Of a DNA stretch of 64,000 nt, positions 49,622-60,318 are shown one piece after another. The stretch comes from Photobacterium leiognathi. GTDB lineage: Bacteria; Pseudomonadota; Gammaproteobacteria; Enterobacterales; Vibrionaceae. The stretch's first letter is position 1. Every line of letters starts with the position of its first letter. The stretch covers positions 2,356,001-2,420,000 of the forward strand of contig NZ_CP131601.1 in the NCBI RefSeq assembly GCF_030685535.1, given 5' to 3'. The notes under the pieces were generated by a model. The model worked only from the letters and a program-made list of their open reading frames with translations, had not been told where the DNA came from and made no database searches. The translations under genes and the position numbers were made by a program.

Positions 49622-51514
49622 TTATTGTGCTGGCTTGTCCAACATTGGGTAAGTCACTTTTGCAGACTCTCGTAATGTTTCAAGCGTTGCTGCTAGATCT
49701 TGTTGAGCAAACATATTCTCAACTTGAGTCGCAAACTGACTATTCACTTCATCTGCTGAAGGTTTAACGTTTACCACTTTATCTAGTGCAATAATTTCAA
49801 CATTACCATTGTTGTCACGTGCCATACCGTAAGACACTTTACCGTCTTTCGGCTTAGGCAATGTGAACGCAACACGTGCAACGTTTGCATCAGGACCTGA
49901 ACGCGTTACCGTTTGATCGCCAGAGAAGCTTAGGCCATCTTTAGCAACTACGTCTGATTTACCTTCACGTAAAGCGGCAATAATCGCATCTGCTTTCTCA
50001 GTTGCTTGTTTCTCGCCTTTTTGCTGTGCTAACAATGTTTTCACTTTCGCTTCAACGTCAGCAAAAGGAAGCACTGCTTCTTCACGAGAATCATCAACAC
50101 GAACAACAACTACATGCTCAGGTGCAATCTCAATCACATCAGAGTTCATACCGTCATCGTGAACTTCAGGGCTTTGTAGCGCTTCCTGAACTTTCTGATC
50201 TGCTAATACGCCCTTCTCATCTTGTAGAGAGATAAAGCCAGTTGTTACCACTTTAGCTTTTACCGCTTCAGCCGCAGCATCTAGAGAATCTGGAGATTCA
50301 AACGCAGTTTCAGCTAGTTTGCTTTGCAGCTTGTAGAATTGCTCCGCAACTTGCTGCTCTTGAAGCTCTGCAATGATGCTTGCTTTAACTTCAGCAAATG
50401 GCTTCACTTTAGGCTCTTCAATGCCATCTAGCAAAATGATGTGGTAACCAAATGAAGATTTCACAAGGCTAGACATATCACCCGGTTTAGCTAGCGAGAA
50501 TGCCGCTTCTTCAAACGCAGGATCCATTACGCCTTTACCGAACCAATCTAGCTTACCACCATCTTTTGCACTGAAAGTATCATCAGATGATTTCTTCGCA
50601 ACGTCAGCAAAATTTGCACCGCCCTTCAGCTCAGCCAGTAACGCTTCAGCTTTGGCTTTAGATGCATCGCTGTCGCCTTTCACAAGAATGTGGCTAACTT
50701 GACGCTTCTCAGCTGTGCTGTACTTGCTCTTGTGTTCGTTGTAGTAAGTTTCAGCTTCTTGATCAGTGATCTTAATGTTGTTAACGAGGTTTTTACCCGA
50801 TAACTCAATGTAAGAAACTTTCACTTGCGCAGGACGAGTAAACTGATTTTTGTTTTCGTCGTAATAAGCTTTCGCTTCTTCATCCGTCACTGTTACTTTG
50901 TTAGTGAAGTCAGCTAGATTTAGCTTCAGTGTACGTACTACGCGCTCTTGTGATTCAAGCTTACGTAATTCATCTACTTCATTGTTAAGTGCGAAATCAC
51001 TGCTTTGTAGTGCACTTAAGAATTGTTGACGAAGCATGTCTTTACGGATTGATTCCGCAAATTGCTCAGGAGAAATACCAGCACGACGTAGCGTTAGATT
51101 GTATTGCTCGTTATTGAATACGCCATCAACTTGGAAAGCAGGCATTTCAATGATTGCTTGCTTAACCTGTGCATCACTTACACCAAGACCTAACTCAGTC
51201 GCGCGTTGCTCAATCAGTTCATCGTTAACCATACGATCTAGTACGCTTTTACGGAACTGCTGAACGTACTCAGGGTTACCCATTAACGTTGAGAAGTAAT
51301 CACCTAAACGCTGCTGCATTTGGTTACGTTGATTCTGATAAGCCTGCTCAAATTCACGCTGGCTAATCTCTTTGTCATTTACTTTTGCAGCAACTTGCTC
51401 ATTACCGCTCGCCAGATAACTGCCGACACCAGCAAATACAAAAGATAAAATAATTAAGCTAAGAATAATCTTAACCCAGATGCTGTTAGCGCCTTCGCGC
51501 AATCGCTCCATCAT
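49622..51514 (-). CDS. ppiD: Periplasmic folding chaperone / peptidylprolyl isomerase PpiD
   Basis: The protein has 630 residues (E. coli PpiD 623). It has an N-terminal membrane anchor (SIWVKIILSLIILSFVFAGVGSYLA), a SurA-like N-domain (DKEISQREFEQAYQNQRNQ) and a parvulin domain around residues 265-360 (RQVSHILVKGD; GGANFADVAKKSSDD; GGKLDWFGKGVMDP). It helps newly exported proteins fold at the Sec translocon. The gene follows hupB and lon in the same order as E. coli. Confidence 0.96.
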   Translation of the reverse strand: MMERLREGANSIWVKIILSLIILSFVFAGVGSYLASGNEQVAAKVNDKEISQREFEQAYQNQRNQMQQRLGDYFSTLMGNPEYVQQFRKSVLDRMVNDELIEQRATELGLGVSDAQVKQAIIEMPAFQVDGVFNNEQYNLTLRRAGISPEQFAESIRKDMLRQQFLSALQSSDFALNNEVDELRKLESQERVVRTLKLNLADFTNKVTVTDEEAKAYYDENKNQFTRPAQVKVSYIELSGKNLVNNIKITDQEAETYYNEHKSKYSTAEKRQVSHILVKGDSDASKAKAEALLAELKGGANFADVAKKSSDDTFSAKDGGKLDWFGKGVMDPAFEEAAFSLAKPGDMSSLVKSSFGYHIILLDGIEEPKVKPFAEVKASIIAELQEQQVAEQFYKLQSKLAETAFESPDSLDAAAEAVKAKVVTTGFISLQDEKGVLADQKVQEALQSPEVHDDGMNSDVIEIAPEHVVVVRVDDSREEAVLPFADVEAKVKTLLAQQKGEKQATEKADAIIAALREGKSDVVAKDGLSFSGDQTVTRSGPDANVARVAFTLPKPKDGKVSYGMARDNNGNVEIIALDKVVNVKPSADEVNSQFATQVENMFAQQDLAATLETLRESAKVTYPMLDKPAQ

Positions 51515-51928
51515 AATTTGCCGTCTCTCCTACTGTTCGATCTGGCACGGTTTCGAACTAGATATCAAATGTGTGCACTAAATATCGGTATCAACACGAT
51601 AGCCGAACCATAACAATCATTATTAATTCGTTATTAACTAATTACTAAATAATTTATTCAAAATCAGCATCTAAACTATAGATAACTGAGACACAATAAA
51701 CCATTAAACAGTTAGTTTGATAACTTGATACCGATTTGATTAATGAAATGCATTTTGCGCTATTGCTACCACAAACACCACAGATCGTTATTCAAATTGA
51801 CACCATCATAAGTAAAAAAAGCGCATCCACCGATGCGCCTTTGTTGAACTGGAATCAGTATACCCTTTCCAGTAGCAATATTTAAGCCATGTAACATGAC
51901 AAAACAGTTGGCAAATACCAACTATTTC
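51515..51928. other. hupB-ppiD intergenic region
   Basis: This 414-base AT-rich stretch contains the hupB terminator near 51813-51845 and a second hairpin-forming pair (CTGGAA/TTCCAG) near 51850-51875. The remaining 240 bases up to ppiD must hold the ppiD promoter on the minus strand; no clear hexamers could be chosen and no other gene was seen. Confidence 0.5.
51813..51845 (-). terminator. Terminator after hupB
   Basis: On the minus strand GGCGCAT and ATGCGCT pair around CGGTGG, followed by a seven-T run. Confidence 0.85.
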
Positions 51929-52201
51929 TTAGTTAACAGAGTCTTTTAGCGCTTTACCAGGTTTGAAACCAGGTACTTTTGCCGCAGCGATTTGGATTTC
52001 AGCGCCAGTCTGTGGATTACGGCCAGTACGAGCTGCACGTTCACGTACAGAGAAAGTACCAAAACCAACCAATGCAACTTGATCACCGTCTTTCAACGTT
52101 TCTGATACAGCTTCGATGAATGCATCTAGAGCACGGCCTGCAGATGCCTTAGAGATGTCTGCACTTTCTGCGATTTTATCAACTAGTTGAGTTTTGTTCA
52201 C
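51929..52201 (-). CDS. hupB: DNA-binding protein HU-beta
   Basis: The protein has 90 residues, the canonical HU length. It begins [27 protein letters not shown] and has the DNA-binding arm [17 protein letters not shown] and the C-terminal [12 protein letters not shown]. The start codon is GTG at 52199-52201, eight bases after AGGGGA. HU is an abundant nucleoid protein that bends DNA. It is downstream of lon with its own promoter region, as in enteric bacteria. Confidence 0.97.
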   Translation of the reverse strand: MNKTQLVDKIAESADISKASAGRALDAFIEAVSETLKDGDQVALVGFGTFSVRERAARTGRNPQTGAEIQIAAAKVPGFKPGKALKDSVN

Positions 52202-52365
52202 GATTAAATCCCCTTAATGAACTTTACCTACCCGTAACTCGTCACTGAGACGTTGTGAATAGTAGGCAATTAATTGTTTCTAGACCTGATAATAGATATT
52301 CAAACTTAACCAGATCTTAATAATACATCGCTTAGCGCGGATTCGAAGTTAACTTATAGCCAGAC

Positions 52366-52408
52366 AAAAAAACGCTGACAAGGACTTTTGCCTTTGAAAG
52401 CGTTTTTT
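52366..52408 (-). terminator. Terminator after lon
   Basis: The arms AAAAAACGCT and AGCGTTTTTT enclose a second stem AAGG / CCTT, giving a long hairpin with a T-rich end on the minus strand, just beyond the lon stop. Confidence 0.78.
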
Positions 52409-52423
52409 CTTTAGTTAATTTTG

Positions 52424-54793
52424 CTACAGGTCACTATTTTGGGCATTCACTAGCTCAATACCTGTTGGATTATTCTGCAGTGCAACAGTTAACACTTCAT
52501 CAATCCAACGTACTGGGCGTACTTCCAAATCAGCAATAACGTTGTCTGGGATTTCTTCCAAATCACGTTCGTTCTCTTTTGGAATCAGTACAGTTTTAAT
52601 ACCGCCACGGTGTGCTGCAAGGAGCTTTTCTTTCAAACCACCAATAGGTAACACTTCACCACGTAAAGTGATTTCACCTGTCATAGCAACATCTGCACGC
52701 ACAGGGTTACCAGTCAGGCTAGATACAAGCGCTGTACACATTGCGATACCGGCACTTGGACCATCTTTTGGTGTAGCACCTTCCGGTACGTGAACGTGAA
52801 TATCACGCTTCTCGTAGAAGTCAGCAGCAATGCCTAAACGTTCAGCACGCGTACGTACAACCGTCATCGCAGCCTGAATAGACTCCTGCATCACATCACC
52901 AAGCGAACCTGTATAAGTTAACTTACCTTTACCTGGCATAGATTCAGTTTCGATAGTTAATAGATCACCACCAACTTCTGTCCACGCAAGTCCTGTAACT
53001 TGACCAATACGGTTACTTTCGTCAGCTTTTCCGTAATCGAAACGCTGAACGCCTAAGTAATCCTTAAGATTATCTTGACTGATTTGAACGTGCTTAATGT
53101 CTTTATTAAGTAAAATTTCTTTCACTGCTTTACGGCAAAGTTTAGAAATTTCACGCTCTAGACTACGAACACCTGCTTCACGTGTATAGTAGCGAATAAT
53201 GCCAATGATCGCTGAATCTTCAACCATCACTTCGTTTGGCTTCAGACCATTACGCTGGATCTGCTTACCTAACAGGTGATTCTTAGCAATATTCAGTTTT
53301 TCATCTTCGGTGTAACCAGAAAGACGGATCACTTCCATACGATCAAGCAATGGACCAGGAATGTTCATCGAATTCGATGTTGCCACGAACATTACATCAG
53401 ATAGATCGTAATCGACTTCTAGGTAGTGATCGTTAAATGCGCTGTTTTGCTCAGGATCTAACACTTCAAGTAGTGCTGATGCTGGATCGCCACGCATATC
53501 AGACGACATCTTATCGATTTCATCTAATAGGAAAAGTGGGTTTTTCACCTCAACTTTTGCCATTTTCTGGATCAACTTACCCGGCATAGAACCGATATAA
53601 GTACGACGGTGACCACGGATCTCCGCTTCATCACGAACACCACCTAATGCCATGCGAACGTACTTACGACCCGTTGCCGCGGCAATAGATTGACCTAATG
53701 AAGTTTTACCTACACCAGGAGGACCGACTAAACACAGGATCGGACCTTTTAGCTTGTTCACGCGACTTTGTACTGCGAGGTATTCAAGAATGCGTTCTTT
53801 CACACGCTCTAGTCCATAGTGATCGGCATTAAGCACTTCTTCGGCTTTTGCTAGGCTCTTCTTCACTTTAGAGCGCTTGTGCCATGGCACACTTAGCATC
53901 CAATCAATATAGCCACGAACCACTGTTGCTTCTGCTGACATCGGTGACATCATCTTCAGCTTCTGTAGCTCTTGCTCAGTCTTTTCACGTGCCTCAGTCG
54001 GCATCTTAGATTCTTCAATCTTTTTCTTTAGCGCTTCAAACTCATCTGGCGCATCATCCAGCTCACCCAATTCTTTTTGGATCGCTTTCATTTGCTCATT
54101 TAAGTAATACTCACGCTGAGATTTTTCCATCTGCTTTTTCACGCGTCCACGGATGCGTTTTTCAACTTGTAACAGATCAATCTCGGATTCCATCATTGCC
54201 ATTAAGAACTCTAAACGTTCTGTAATATCAACGATTTCTAATACTTTTTGCTTATCAGCCAATTTCAACGGCATGTGTGCTGCAATGGTATCAGCAAGGC
54301 GTGCAGCTTCATCGATACCGTTCAGTGAAGTTAACACTTCTGGCGGGATCTTTTTATTTAGCTTAATAAAACCTTCAAACTGACCAATGGCAGTACGAAC
54401 TAGCACTTCTTGCTCGCGCTCGTCCATTTCAGGCGTCACTAAATACTCAGCTTCTGCTGTAAAGTATTCATCATCAGCCAGCGCTTCTACTTTGGCGCGC
54501 TGCTGACCTTCAACCAGTACTTTAACCGTACCGTCTGGTAATTTTAAAAGCTGTAGAATAGTGGCAACAGTACCGACATCATAAAGATCAGTGATCGACG
54601 GTTCATCCGTGGCGGCTTCTTTTTGCGCAACCAACAGAATCTGCTTATTGTTCTCCATTGCCGACTCAAGGCAACGAATGGATTTTTCCCGGCCCACAAA
54701 CAATGGAATAACCATATGAGGGTACACCACCACATCACGCAGTGGCAGAACCGGGATCTCTAGGCGCTCAGAACGCTCCAGGTTCATATTCAT
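52424..54793 (-). CDS. lon: ATP-dependent protease Lon
   Basis: The product has 789 residues from the ATG at 54793, which AGGAAGAG precedes; the in-frame ATG at 54808 lies ahead of that ribosome binding site and is rejected. It has the N-domain ([20 protein letters not shown]), AAA+ motor with Walker [14 protein letters not shown] and Walker B, and a protease domain with Ser in [11 protein letters not shown] and Lys in [10 protein letters not shown]. Lon degrades misfolded and regulatory proteins such as capsule and division regulators. The clpP-clpX-lon-hupB-ppiD order is the standard enteric one. Confidence 0.98.
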   Translation of the reverse strand: MNMNLERSERLEIPVLPLRDVVVYPHMVIPLFVGREKSIRCLESAMENNKQILLVAQKEAATDEPSITDLYDVGTVATILQLLKLPDGTVKVLVEGQQRAKVEALADDEYFTAEAEYLVTPEMDEREQEVLVRTAIGQFEGFIKLNKKIPPEVLTSLNGIDEAARLADTIAAHMPLKLADKQKVLEIVDITERLEFLMAMMESEIDLLQVEKRIRGRVKKQMEKSQREYYLNEQMKAIQKELGELDDAPDEFEALKKKIEESKMPTEAREKTEQELQKLKMMSPMSAEATVVRGYIDWMLSVPWHKRSKVKKSLAKAEEVLNADHYGLERVKERILEYLAVQSRVNKLKGPILCLVGPPGVGKTSLGQSIAAATGRKYVRMALGGVRDEAEIRGHRRTYIGSMPGKLIQKMAKVEVKNPLFLLDEIDKMSSDMRGDPASALLEVLDPEQNSAFNDHYLEVDYDLSDVMFVATSNSMNIPGPLLDRMEVIRLSGYTEDEKLNIAKNHLLGKQIQRNGLKPNEVMVEDSAIIGIIRYYTREAGVRSLEREISKLCRKAVKEILLNKDIKHVQISQDNLKDYLGVQRFDYGKADESNRIGQVTGLAWTEVGGDLLTIETESMPGKGKLTYTGSLGDVMQESIQAAMTVVRTRAERLGIAADFYEKRDIHVHVPEGATPKDGPSAGIAMCTALVSSLTGNPVRADVAMTGEITLRGEVLPIGGLKEKLLAAHRGGIKTVLIPKENERDLEEIPDNVIADLEVRPVRWIDEVLTVALQNNPTGIELVNAQNSDL

Positions 54794-54923
54794 CTCTCTT
54801 CCTGTCAATACTAATCGTATTAAGTAACTGCTTGAGACACTTACTTAATACGACTAGAAAGTTAGCATATATTGAGTATATGGGGGTAAAACAAGAATAT
54901 TCAACGAAAGAAGTGCTAGAAAA

Positions 54924-54953
54924 TAAAAAAGGAGGCTTATGCCTCCTTTTTTT
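54924..54953 (-). terminator. Terminator after clpX
   Basis: A perfect stem AAAAAAGGAGGC / GCCTCCTTTTTT with loop TTAT lies 27 bases past the clpX stop on the minus strand. Confidence 0.92.
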
Positions 54954-54979
54954 AGCCTTTATGTGCACTTATTAGGCAC

Positions 54980-56260
54980 TTACTCAGCTGCAGCTGCTGG
55001 TGTTTCAGTGTTCTCATAAATCAATAGAGGCTCAGATTCACCTTTAATTACTGATTCATCAATAACAACTTTACTCACACCTTGCTGGGATGGTAGTTCA
55101 TACATTGTATCAAGCAGTACAGCTTCAACAATTGAACGCAGACCACGAGCACCTGTTTTACGCTCCATTGCTTTACGCGCAATAGCCACAAGTGCATCAT
55201 CACGAAACTCTAGTTCCACATTCTCAAGTTCTAATAATGCTGCATACTGTTTAGTTAGTGCATTCTTAGGCTCACGTAGAATCTGTACTAGCGCTTCTTC
55301 ATCAAGCTCACCAAGCGTTGCAGTCACAGGAAGACGACCGATAAATTCTGGAATTAGACCATATTTAACTAAGTCTTCTGGCTCAACTTTCTCAAATAGA
55401 TTGCTTAATGAATCTGCTTGATCTTTTGAACGTACTTCTGCGCCAAAACCGATACCAGTACCGGTAGCAACACGTTGCTCAACCACTTTATCAAGGCCTG
55501 CAAATGCACCACCACAGATAAATAGGATCTTAGAAGTATCAACTTGTAAGAATTCCTGTTGAGGATGCTTACGACCACCTTGTGGTGGAACAGAAGCAAC
55601 TGTACCTTCGATCAATTTCAGTAATGCTTGCTGTACACCTTCACCAGATACGTCACGAGTAATCGATGGGTTATCTGACTTACGTGAAATCTTGTCGATT
55701 TCATCGATGTAAACAATACCACGTTCAGCTTTCGCTACGTCGTAATCACATTTCTGTAGCAGTTTCTGAATGATATTTTCTACGTCTTCACCTACGTAAC
55801 CCGCTTCTGTTAGCGTGGTTGCGTCAGCCATCGTAAACGGTACATCTAGCATACGTGCTAAAGTCTCTGCCAATAGTGTTTTACCACTACCAGTAGGACC
55901 GATAAGTAAGATATTACTCTTACCTAGCTCAACACCTTCACTGTTAGTATCGCCATTACGTAGACGTTTGTAGTGATTATATACCGCAACCGCTAGTACT
56001 TTTTTAGCGTGTGCTTGACCAATTACATAATCATCCAGGTTGTTACGAATTTCTTGCGGAGTCGGCAGTTCATCGCCATCGCGTTTCGGCAACACTTCTT
56101 TGATTTCTTCGCGAATAATGTCGTTGCATAGATCAACACATTCATCACAAATATAAACAGAAGGGCCTGCAATCAGCTTGCGAACTTCATGCTGACTTTT
56201 ACCGCAGAAAGAGCAATATAATAGCTTGCTGCTACCACTCTCTTTTCGCTTATCTGTCAT
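54980..56260 (-). CDS. clpX: ATP-dependent Clp protease ATP-binding subunit ClpX
   Basis: The protein has 426 residues. It has an N-terminal zinc finger ([14 protein letters not shown], later CDECVDLC) and AAA+ domain with Walker [14 protein letters not shown], Walker [10 protein letters not shown] and pore/sensor segments. The IGF loop that docks ClpP is around [10 protein letters not shown]. It unfolds substrates such as SsrA-tagged proteins and feeds them to ClpP. It follows clpP by 109 bases. Confidence 0.98.
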   Translation of the reverse strand: MTDKRKESGSSKLLYCSFCGKSQHEVRKLIAGPSVYICDECVDLCNDIIREEIKEVLPKRDGDELPTPQEIRNNLDDYVIGQAHAKKVLAVAVYNHYKRLRNGDTNSEGVELGKSNILLIGPTGSGKTLLAETLARMLDVPFTMADATTLTEAGYVGEDVENIIQKLLQKCDYDVAKAERGIVYIDEIDKISRKSDNPSITRDVSGEGVQQALLKLIEGTVASVPPQGGRKHPQQEFLQVDTSKILFICGGAFAGLDKVVEQRVATGTGIGFGAEVRSKDQADSLSNLFEKVEPEDLVKYGLIPEFIGRLPVTATLGELDEEALVQILREPKNALTKQYAALLELENVELEFRDDALVAIARKAMERKTGARGLRSIVEAVLLDTMYELPSQQGVSKVVIDESVIKGESEPLLIYENTETPAAAAE

Positions 56261-56369
56261 TCGCTAACCTCTTATTGGGGTATTCCCATCATTGCCTTGT
56301 TTTGAGTGTATAACAAGTCCAGTTATTTTGCTTCGTTAACTATCTTAAGCTAACAAGCTGAATAAGAAC

Positions 56370-56993
56370 TTAGTCACGCTTACTCAATACGGCATCCACT
56401 AAACCATATTCTACAGCTTGGTCTGCAGACATAAAGTTGTCACGGTCAGTATCACGCTCAATAATTTCTAATGGTTGACCAGTATGCTCAGCCAATAGAC
56501 CATTTAGGCGTTGTTTGATTGTTAGAATTTCTTGCGCATGGATTTGGATATCCGACGCTTGTCCTTGGAAGCCACCTAATGGCTGGTGAATCATTACTCG
56601 TGAATTCGGTAGGCAGTAACGCTTACCTTTCGCGCCACCAGCAAGTAAGAATGCGCCCATTGAACATGCTTGGCCCATACATACAGTGCTCACATTTGGC
56701 TTAATGAACTGCATTGTGTCATAGATTGACATACCAGCTGTCACAGAGCCGCCTGGAGAGTTGATGTAAAGGAAGATGTCTTTATCTGGGTTTTCTGACT
56801 CCAAGAATAGTAGCTGGGCTACTACAAGGTTTGCCATATGATCTTCAACCTGACCAGTTAAGAAAATCACACGCTCCTTTAAGAGACGAGAATAGATGTC
56901 GTAAGAACGCTCACCACGAGAAGTCTGCTCGACCACCATAGGTACCAGCGCATCCAAAATTGGTGACATGGCGTTTTTTTCTTGGTAGCTCAT
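56370..56993 (-). CDS. clpP: ATP-dependent Clp protease proteolytic subunit ClpP
   Basis: The protein has 207 residues. Serine protease triad: Ser in [12 protein letters not shown], His in MIHQPLGG and Asp in the following helix. AGGG lies before the ATG at 56993; the ATG after NA ([13 protein letters not shown]) marks the mature region after the propeptide. It forms the tetradecameric chamber served by ClpX. It follows tig by 105 bases on the same strand. Confidence 0.98.
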   Translation of the reverse strand: MSYQEKNAMSPILDALVPMVVEQTSRGERSYDIYSRLLKERVIFLTGQVEDHMANLVVAQLLFLESENPDKDIFLYINSPGGSVTAGMSIYDTMQFIKPNVSTVCMGQACSMGAFLLAGGAKGKRYCLPNSRVMIHQPLGGFQGQASDIQIHAQEILTIKQRLNGLLAEHTGQPLEIIERDTDRDNFMSADQAVEYGLVDAVLSKRD

Positions 56994-57098
56994 AACGTTA
57001 TTTCCCTAAAATAAATGGCCCGAATGAAATTACTCACACGGACCATTGTTAGCAGAAGACTTGAGAGAATGTCAAATCTCTACAGTAATTTCAGCAAA

Positions 57099-58397
57099 TT
57101 AAGCAGCTGGGTTCATTAGCTCGTTGAAGCTAACTGCTTTATCAGAAACCTGCGCTTTCGCTAGAAGTGCATCAATCGCTTGCTCTTCTAGAGCAACATT
57201 GCGCATGTTGTTCATTAGCTGTTCGTTAGTTTCGTAGTACTTAACTACTTCTGATGGATCTTCGTATGCAGAAGCCATTTCAGCGATGATTGCTTTAACG
57301 CGCTCTTCGTCTGCTTTTAGCTCTTCAGACTTGATCACTTCACCCACTAGAAGACCAACAACTACGCGACGTTTAGCTTGTTCTTCGAATAGTTCACGTG
57401 GAAGCTCTGGCATGTTCTTAGCGTCGCCGCCAAAACGTTGTGCAGCTTGCTGACGTAGTGCTTCGATTTCTTGATCGATAAGTGCAGCAGGAACAGTGAT
57501 GTCGTTTTGCTCAACAAGACCGTTAAGAACTTGATCTTTAATACGACCTTTAACAGCTTGCTTAAGCTCACGCTCCATGTTCTTACGAACTTCAGCTTTA
57601 AGACCTTCAACAGAACCGTCTTCAACGCCGAACTTAGCAACGAACTCTTCAGTTAGTTCTGGAAGCTCTTGAGCTTCAACTTTGTGAAGCTTGATAGCGA
57701 ATGCTGCAGCTTTACCTTTTAGGTTTTCTGCGTGGTATTCTTCTGGGAAAGTCACTTCTACAGTGAACTCGTCGCCAGCTTTCTTACCTACGATGCCATC
57801 TTCGAAACCAGGGATCATACGACCTTGGCCCATAGCTAGTGCGAAACCTTCAGCTTTACCGCCTTCGAACTCTTCACCGTCGATAGTACCAACGAAGTCG
57901 ATAGTTACACGGCTGTTAGCGTCAGCTGCTGCTTCTACTTCTGCCCATGTAGCTTGTTGCTTACGTAGCGTTTCTAGCATTGTGTCAACGTCAGCTTCAG
58001 TTACTTCTACAACTGGCTTCTCAACAACAACTTTGTCTAGACCTTGAAGAGCGATCTCTGAGAATACTTCAAAAGTTGCTTTGAATACTAGATCTTTACC
58101 TTCAGCGATTTCTACTGGAGTGAAAGTAGGTGCGCCTGCTGGGTTAATTTTTTCTTTAACGATAGCTTCGATAAAGTGGCGGTGCATAACTTCACCTAGG
58201 ATGTCTTGACGTACAGATGCACCAAACATTTTAGCAACCATCTTAAGTGGTGCTTTACCTGGGCGGAAACCGTCGAAACGACGAGTCTTAGCAATTTTCT
58301 TTAGCTCAGCTGTTACTGCATCTTCGATGTTTGCAGCAGGAACAGTGATAGTTAGTTGGCGTTCTAGGCCTTCAGTGGTTTCAACGGTAACTTGCAT
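57099..58397 (-). CDS. tig: Trigger factor
   Basis: From the ATG at 58397 (GAGG eight bases before) the product has 432 residues; a frame-extending ATG at 58412 is upstream of the ribosome binding site. It has the ribosome-docking signature GFRPGKAP, a FKBP-type isomerase domain (residues about 150-245) and a helical C-terminal chaperone domain. It meets nascent chains at the ribosome exit tunnel. Codon use is strongly biased to preferred codons, as for other abundant proteins here. Confidence 0.98.
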   Translation of the reverse strand: MQVTVETTEGLERQLTITVPAANIEDAVTAELKKIAKTRRFDGFRPGKAPLKMVAKMFGASVRQDILGEVMHRHFIEAIVKEKINPAGAPTFTPVEIAEGKDLVFKATFEVFSEIALQGLDKVVVEKPVVEVTEADVDTMLETLRKQQATWAEVEAAADANSRVTIDFVGTIDGEEFEGGKAEGFALAMGQGRMIPGFEDGIVGKKAGDEFTVEVTFPEEYHAENLKGKAAAFAIKLHKVEAQELPELTEEFVAKFGVEDGSVEGLKAEVRKNMERELKQAVKGRIKDQVLNGLVEQNDITVPAALIDQEIEALRQQAAQRFGGDAKNMPELPRELFEEQAKRRVVVGLLVGEVIKSEELKADEERVKAIIAEMASAYEDPSEVVKYYETNEQLMNNMRNVALEEQAIDALLAKAQVSDKAVSFNELMNPAA

Positions 58398-58412
58398 TAT
58401 ATTTAACCTCAA

Positions 58413-58871
58413 AACTTACTCAGTTCTCTGAGTGATGTTGCCGAACAGCCATTTACTGACGGTGGCATCCTTTTCGTGTTACGGCTCATAAACCATAACG
58501 CCTAAATTCTTTTACTTTATTTCTAAACTGTCAGAGATGTTCATTCAACCTAGAAATTAAAGCGCGTCATTATAACGACACACAAACGTGCCGTCGAGGT
58601 TCGATAGACTAAACTGCTATCTCGCTCTACAACTGAAACACAAGATAGGGGCTAGATTGAGCATTTCAAGGGGGAAAGAGAAAATAATCAGTCTAATATG
58701 CGATTTTTGTGTTCAAATGTTGGAAAAACAGCCTATTTGATGCATTTTTTGAATGATAGGTGCGTAACAAAGCAAATGCTAGGTAATAAGACAATAAGCT
58801 AAAAACGATATTGTGAAATGGAAGAATTAAACTATGAATGTAAACAAGAAGAGCTTTAATAGAGAAGGAAA
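58413..58871. other. Intergenic region between tRNA-Arg and tig
   Basis: These 459 bases hold the tig promoter and any tRNA 3' trailer on the minus strand. No terminator hairpin is visible directly after the tRNA, so some read-through toward tig is possible. Nothing else was recognised. Confidence 0.4.
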
Positions 58872-58948
58872 TGGCACGCCCTGCAGGATTCGAACCTGCG
58901 ACCACATCCTTAGAAGGGACGTGCTCTATCCAGCTGAGCTAAGGGCGC
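58872..58948 (-). tRNA. tRNA-Arg (anticodon TCT)
   Basis: This is a complete cloverleaf of 77 bases with the CCA end encoded. The acceptor arm pairs GCGCCCT with AGGGCGT (one G-T pair), the anticodon arm is CGTCC-CTTCTAA-GGATG with anticodon TCT, and the T arm is GCAGG-TTCGAAT-CCTGC. It reads AGA codons. It stands alone, divergent from folD, with a strong promoter upstream. tRNA-Arg(TCT) genes are frequent phage integration sites, but no integrase or repeated 3' end is visible here. Confidence 0.97.
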
Positions 58949-59253
58949 ATCATTGATGTAACGTGAAGTTACGAGGTCGGATTATACGGAGCAAAAAGCT
59001 TAGGTCAATACGTTTACTTTATTTTTCATGATTTAAGACATCAACCGATTAAAGTTAAATCAATCTGTTTTAATTTCGATTTTTCCTACCTAATATCATT
59101 AACCCCTCCCCCTCTTTCTATTAAACGGATATTCAATTGCCCATCAAATACACACGAGTAATACAAGAAAAGCAAACGTTTGCGCTATAGCTAATATCAT
59201 CTTTTTCTGACACAATATCTCCATTATGCTCAGCCAATATAAAAAGGATCACC
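58949..59253. other. Divergent tRNA-Arg/folD intergenic region
   Basis: This 305-base region carries the tRNA promoter (58981-59008, minus strand), listed separately. The folD promoter must lie in the right-hand part; AAAAAGGATC precedes the folD ATG. Nothing else was recognised. Confidence 0.45.
58981..59008 (-). promoter_or_regulatory. Strong sigma-70 promoter for tRNA-Arg
   Basis: On the minus strand TTGACC (-35), a 16-base spacer and a perfect TATAAT (-10) are followed by a GC-rich discriminator (CCGACCTCG). Start of RNA would be about 26 bases before the mature tRNA. The GC-rich discriminator is typical of promoters under stringent control. Confidence 0.85.
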
Positions 59254-60111
59254 ATGACCGCTCAAATTATTGATGGGAAATTGATCTCCCAAACAGTTAG
59301 ACAGGAAGTTGCTGCGAGAGTTAAAGCTCGTGTTGATGCAGGTCTTCGTGCGCCAGGCTTAGCTGTCGTACTTGTAGGACAAGATCCTGCTTCTCAAATT
59401 TATGTCGGCAGTAAACGTAAAGCCTGTGAAGAAGTTGGGTTCGTGTCAAAATCCTTTGATTTACCTGCAACATCAACAGAAGAAGAGTTACTACTTCTTA
59501 TTGATGAGCTCAACCTTGATCCCATTATCGATGGCATCTTGGTGCAATTGCCGTTACCAGCAGGCATGGATAGCACCCGTATTTTAGAGCGTATTGATCC
59601 TGAAAAAGATGTTGATGGTTTCCACCCATATAATGTAGGTCGTTTAAGCCAACGCATACCTAAACTACGTTCATGTACGCCTAAAGGCGTAATGACACTG
59701 TTAGAGCGCTATAATATTCAGGTGCGCGGCAAAGAAGCAGTAATTGTTGGTGCTTCTAATATTGTTGGTCGCCCAATGACACTTGAATTATTGTTAGGTG
59801 GCGCAACAACAACAACCTGTCACCGATTTACACAAGATCTTGAAAGCCATGTTCGTCGCGCTGATATTCTTGTGGTTGCGGTAGGTAAGCCTAACTTTAT
59901 TCCAGGATCATGGATCAAAGAAGGTGCAACGGTGATTGATGTTGGCATTAACCGATTAAAAACAGGTAAGCTTTGTGGTGATGTAGAATTTGATGTTGCA
60001 AGCCAAAGAGCAAAACACATCACACCAGTACCTGGTGGTGTAGGACCAATGACAGTGGCAACCCTCATTGAAAATACAATGTTGGCCTGTGAACAATTTC
60101 ACGCTGAATAA
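59254..60111 (+). CDS. folD: Methylenetetrahydrofolate dehydrogenase/cyclohydrolase FolD
   Basis: The protein has 285 residues. The substrate-site [13 protein letters not shown] supplies the catalytic Lys; [20 protein letters not shown] and [13 protein letters not shown] are the standard signatures, and the NADP-binding loop is [16 protein letters not shown]. It interconverts methylene-, methenyl- and formyl-tetrahydrofolate in the cytoplasm. It is monocistronic. Confidence 0.97.
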   Translation: MTAQIIDGKLISQTVRQEVAARVKARVDAGLRAPGLAVVLVGQDPASQIYVGSKRKACEEVGFVSKSFDLPATSTEEELLLLIDELNLDPIIDGILVQLPLPAGMDSTRILERIDPEKDVDGFHPYNVGRLSQRIPKLRSCTPKGVMTLLERYNIQVRGKEAVIVGASNIVGRPMTLELLLGGATTTTCHRFTQDLESHVRRADILVVAVGKPNFIPGSWIKEGATVIDVGINRLKTGKLCGDVEFDVASQRAKHITPVPGGVGPMTVATLIENTMLACEQFHAE

Positions 60112-60118
60112 TATAAAT

Positions 60119-60149
60119 AAGAGCAATAGTAATATTGCTCTTTTCTTTT
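60119..60149 (+). terminator. Terminator after folD
   Basis: The stem AAGAGCAATA / TATTGCTCTT with loop GTAA is followed by TTCTTTT. Confidence 0.9.
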
Positions 60150-60318
60150 AAATCACGTTCAAATATCTTTTACTGCTTAATATCTATTATCAGATATAAT
60201 TAAGGCATATTAATTCTTTATTTTTATATATTTGTTTTTCTGATAAGTCTGAGATATCAATGCTGTATTTTTACGCTTCTTTTTAATTACATTCTGTATT
60301 TTATTTTCGTCTTTATCC

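Noticed and set aside
58872..58948. Prophage or island integration at tRNA-Arg(TCT)
   Set aside because: The tRNA is intact, flanked by tig and folD, with no integrase and no repeat of its 3' end nearby.
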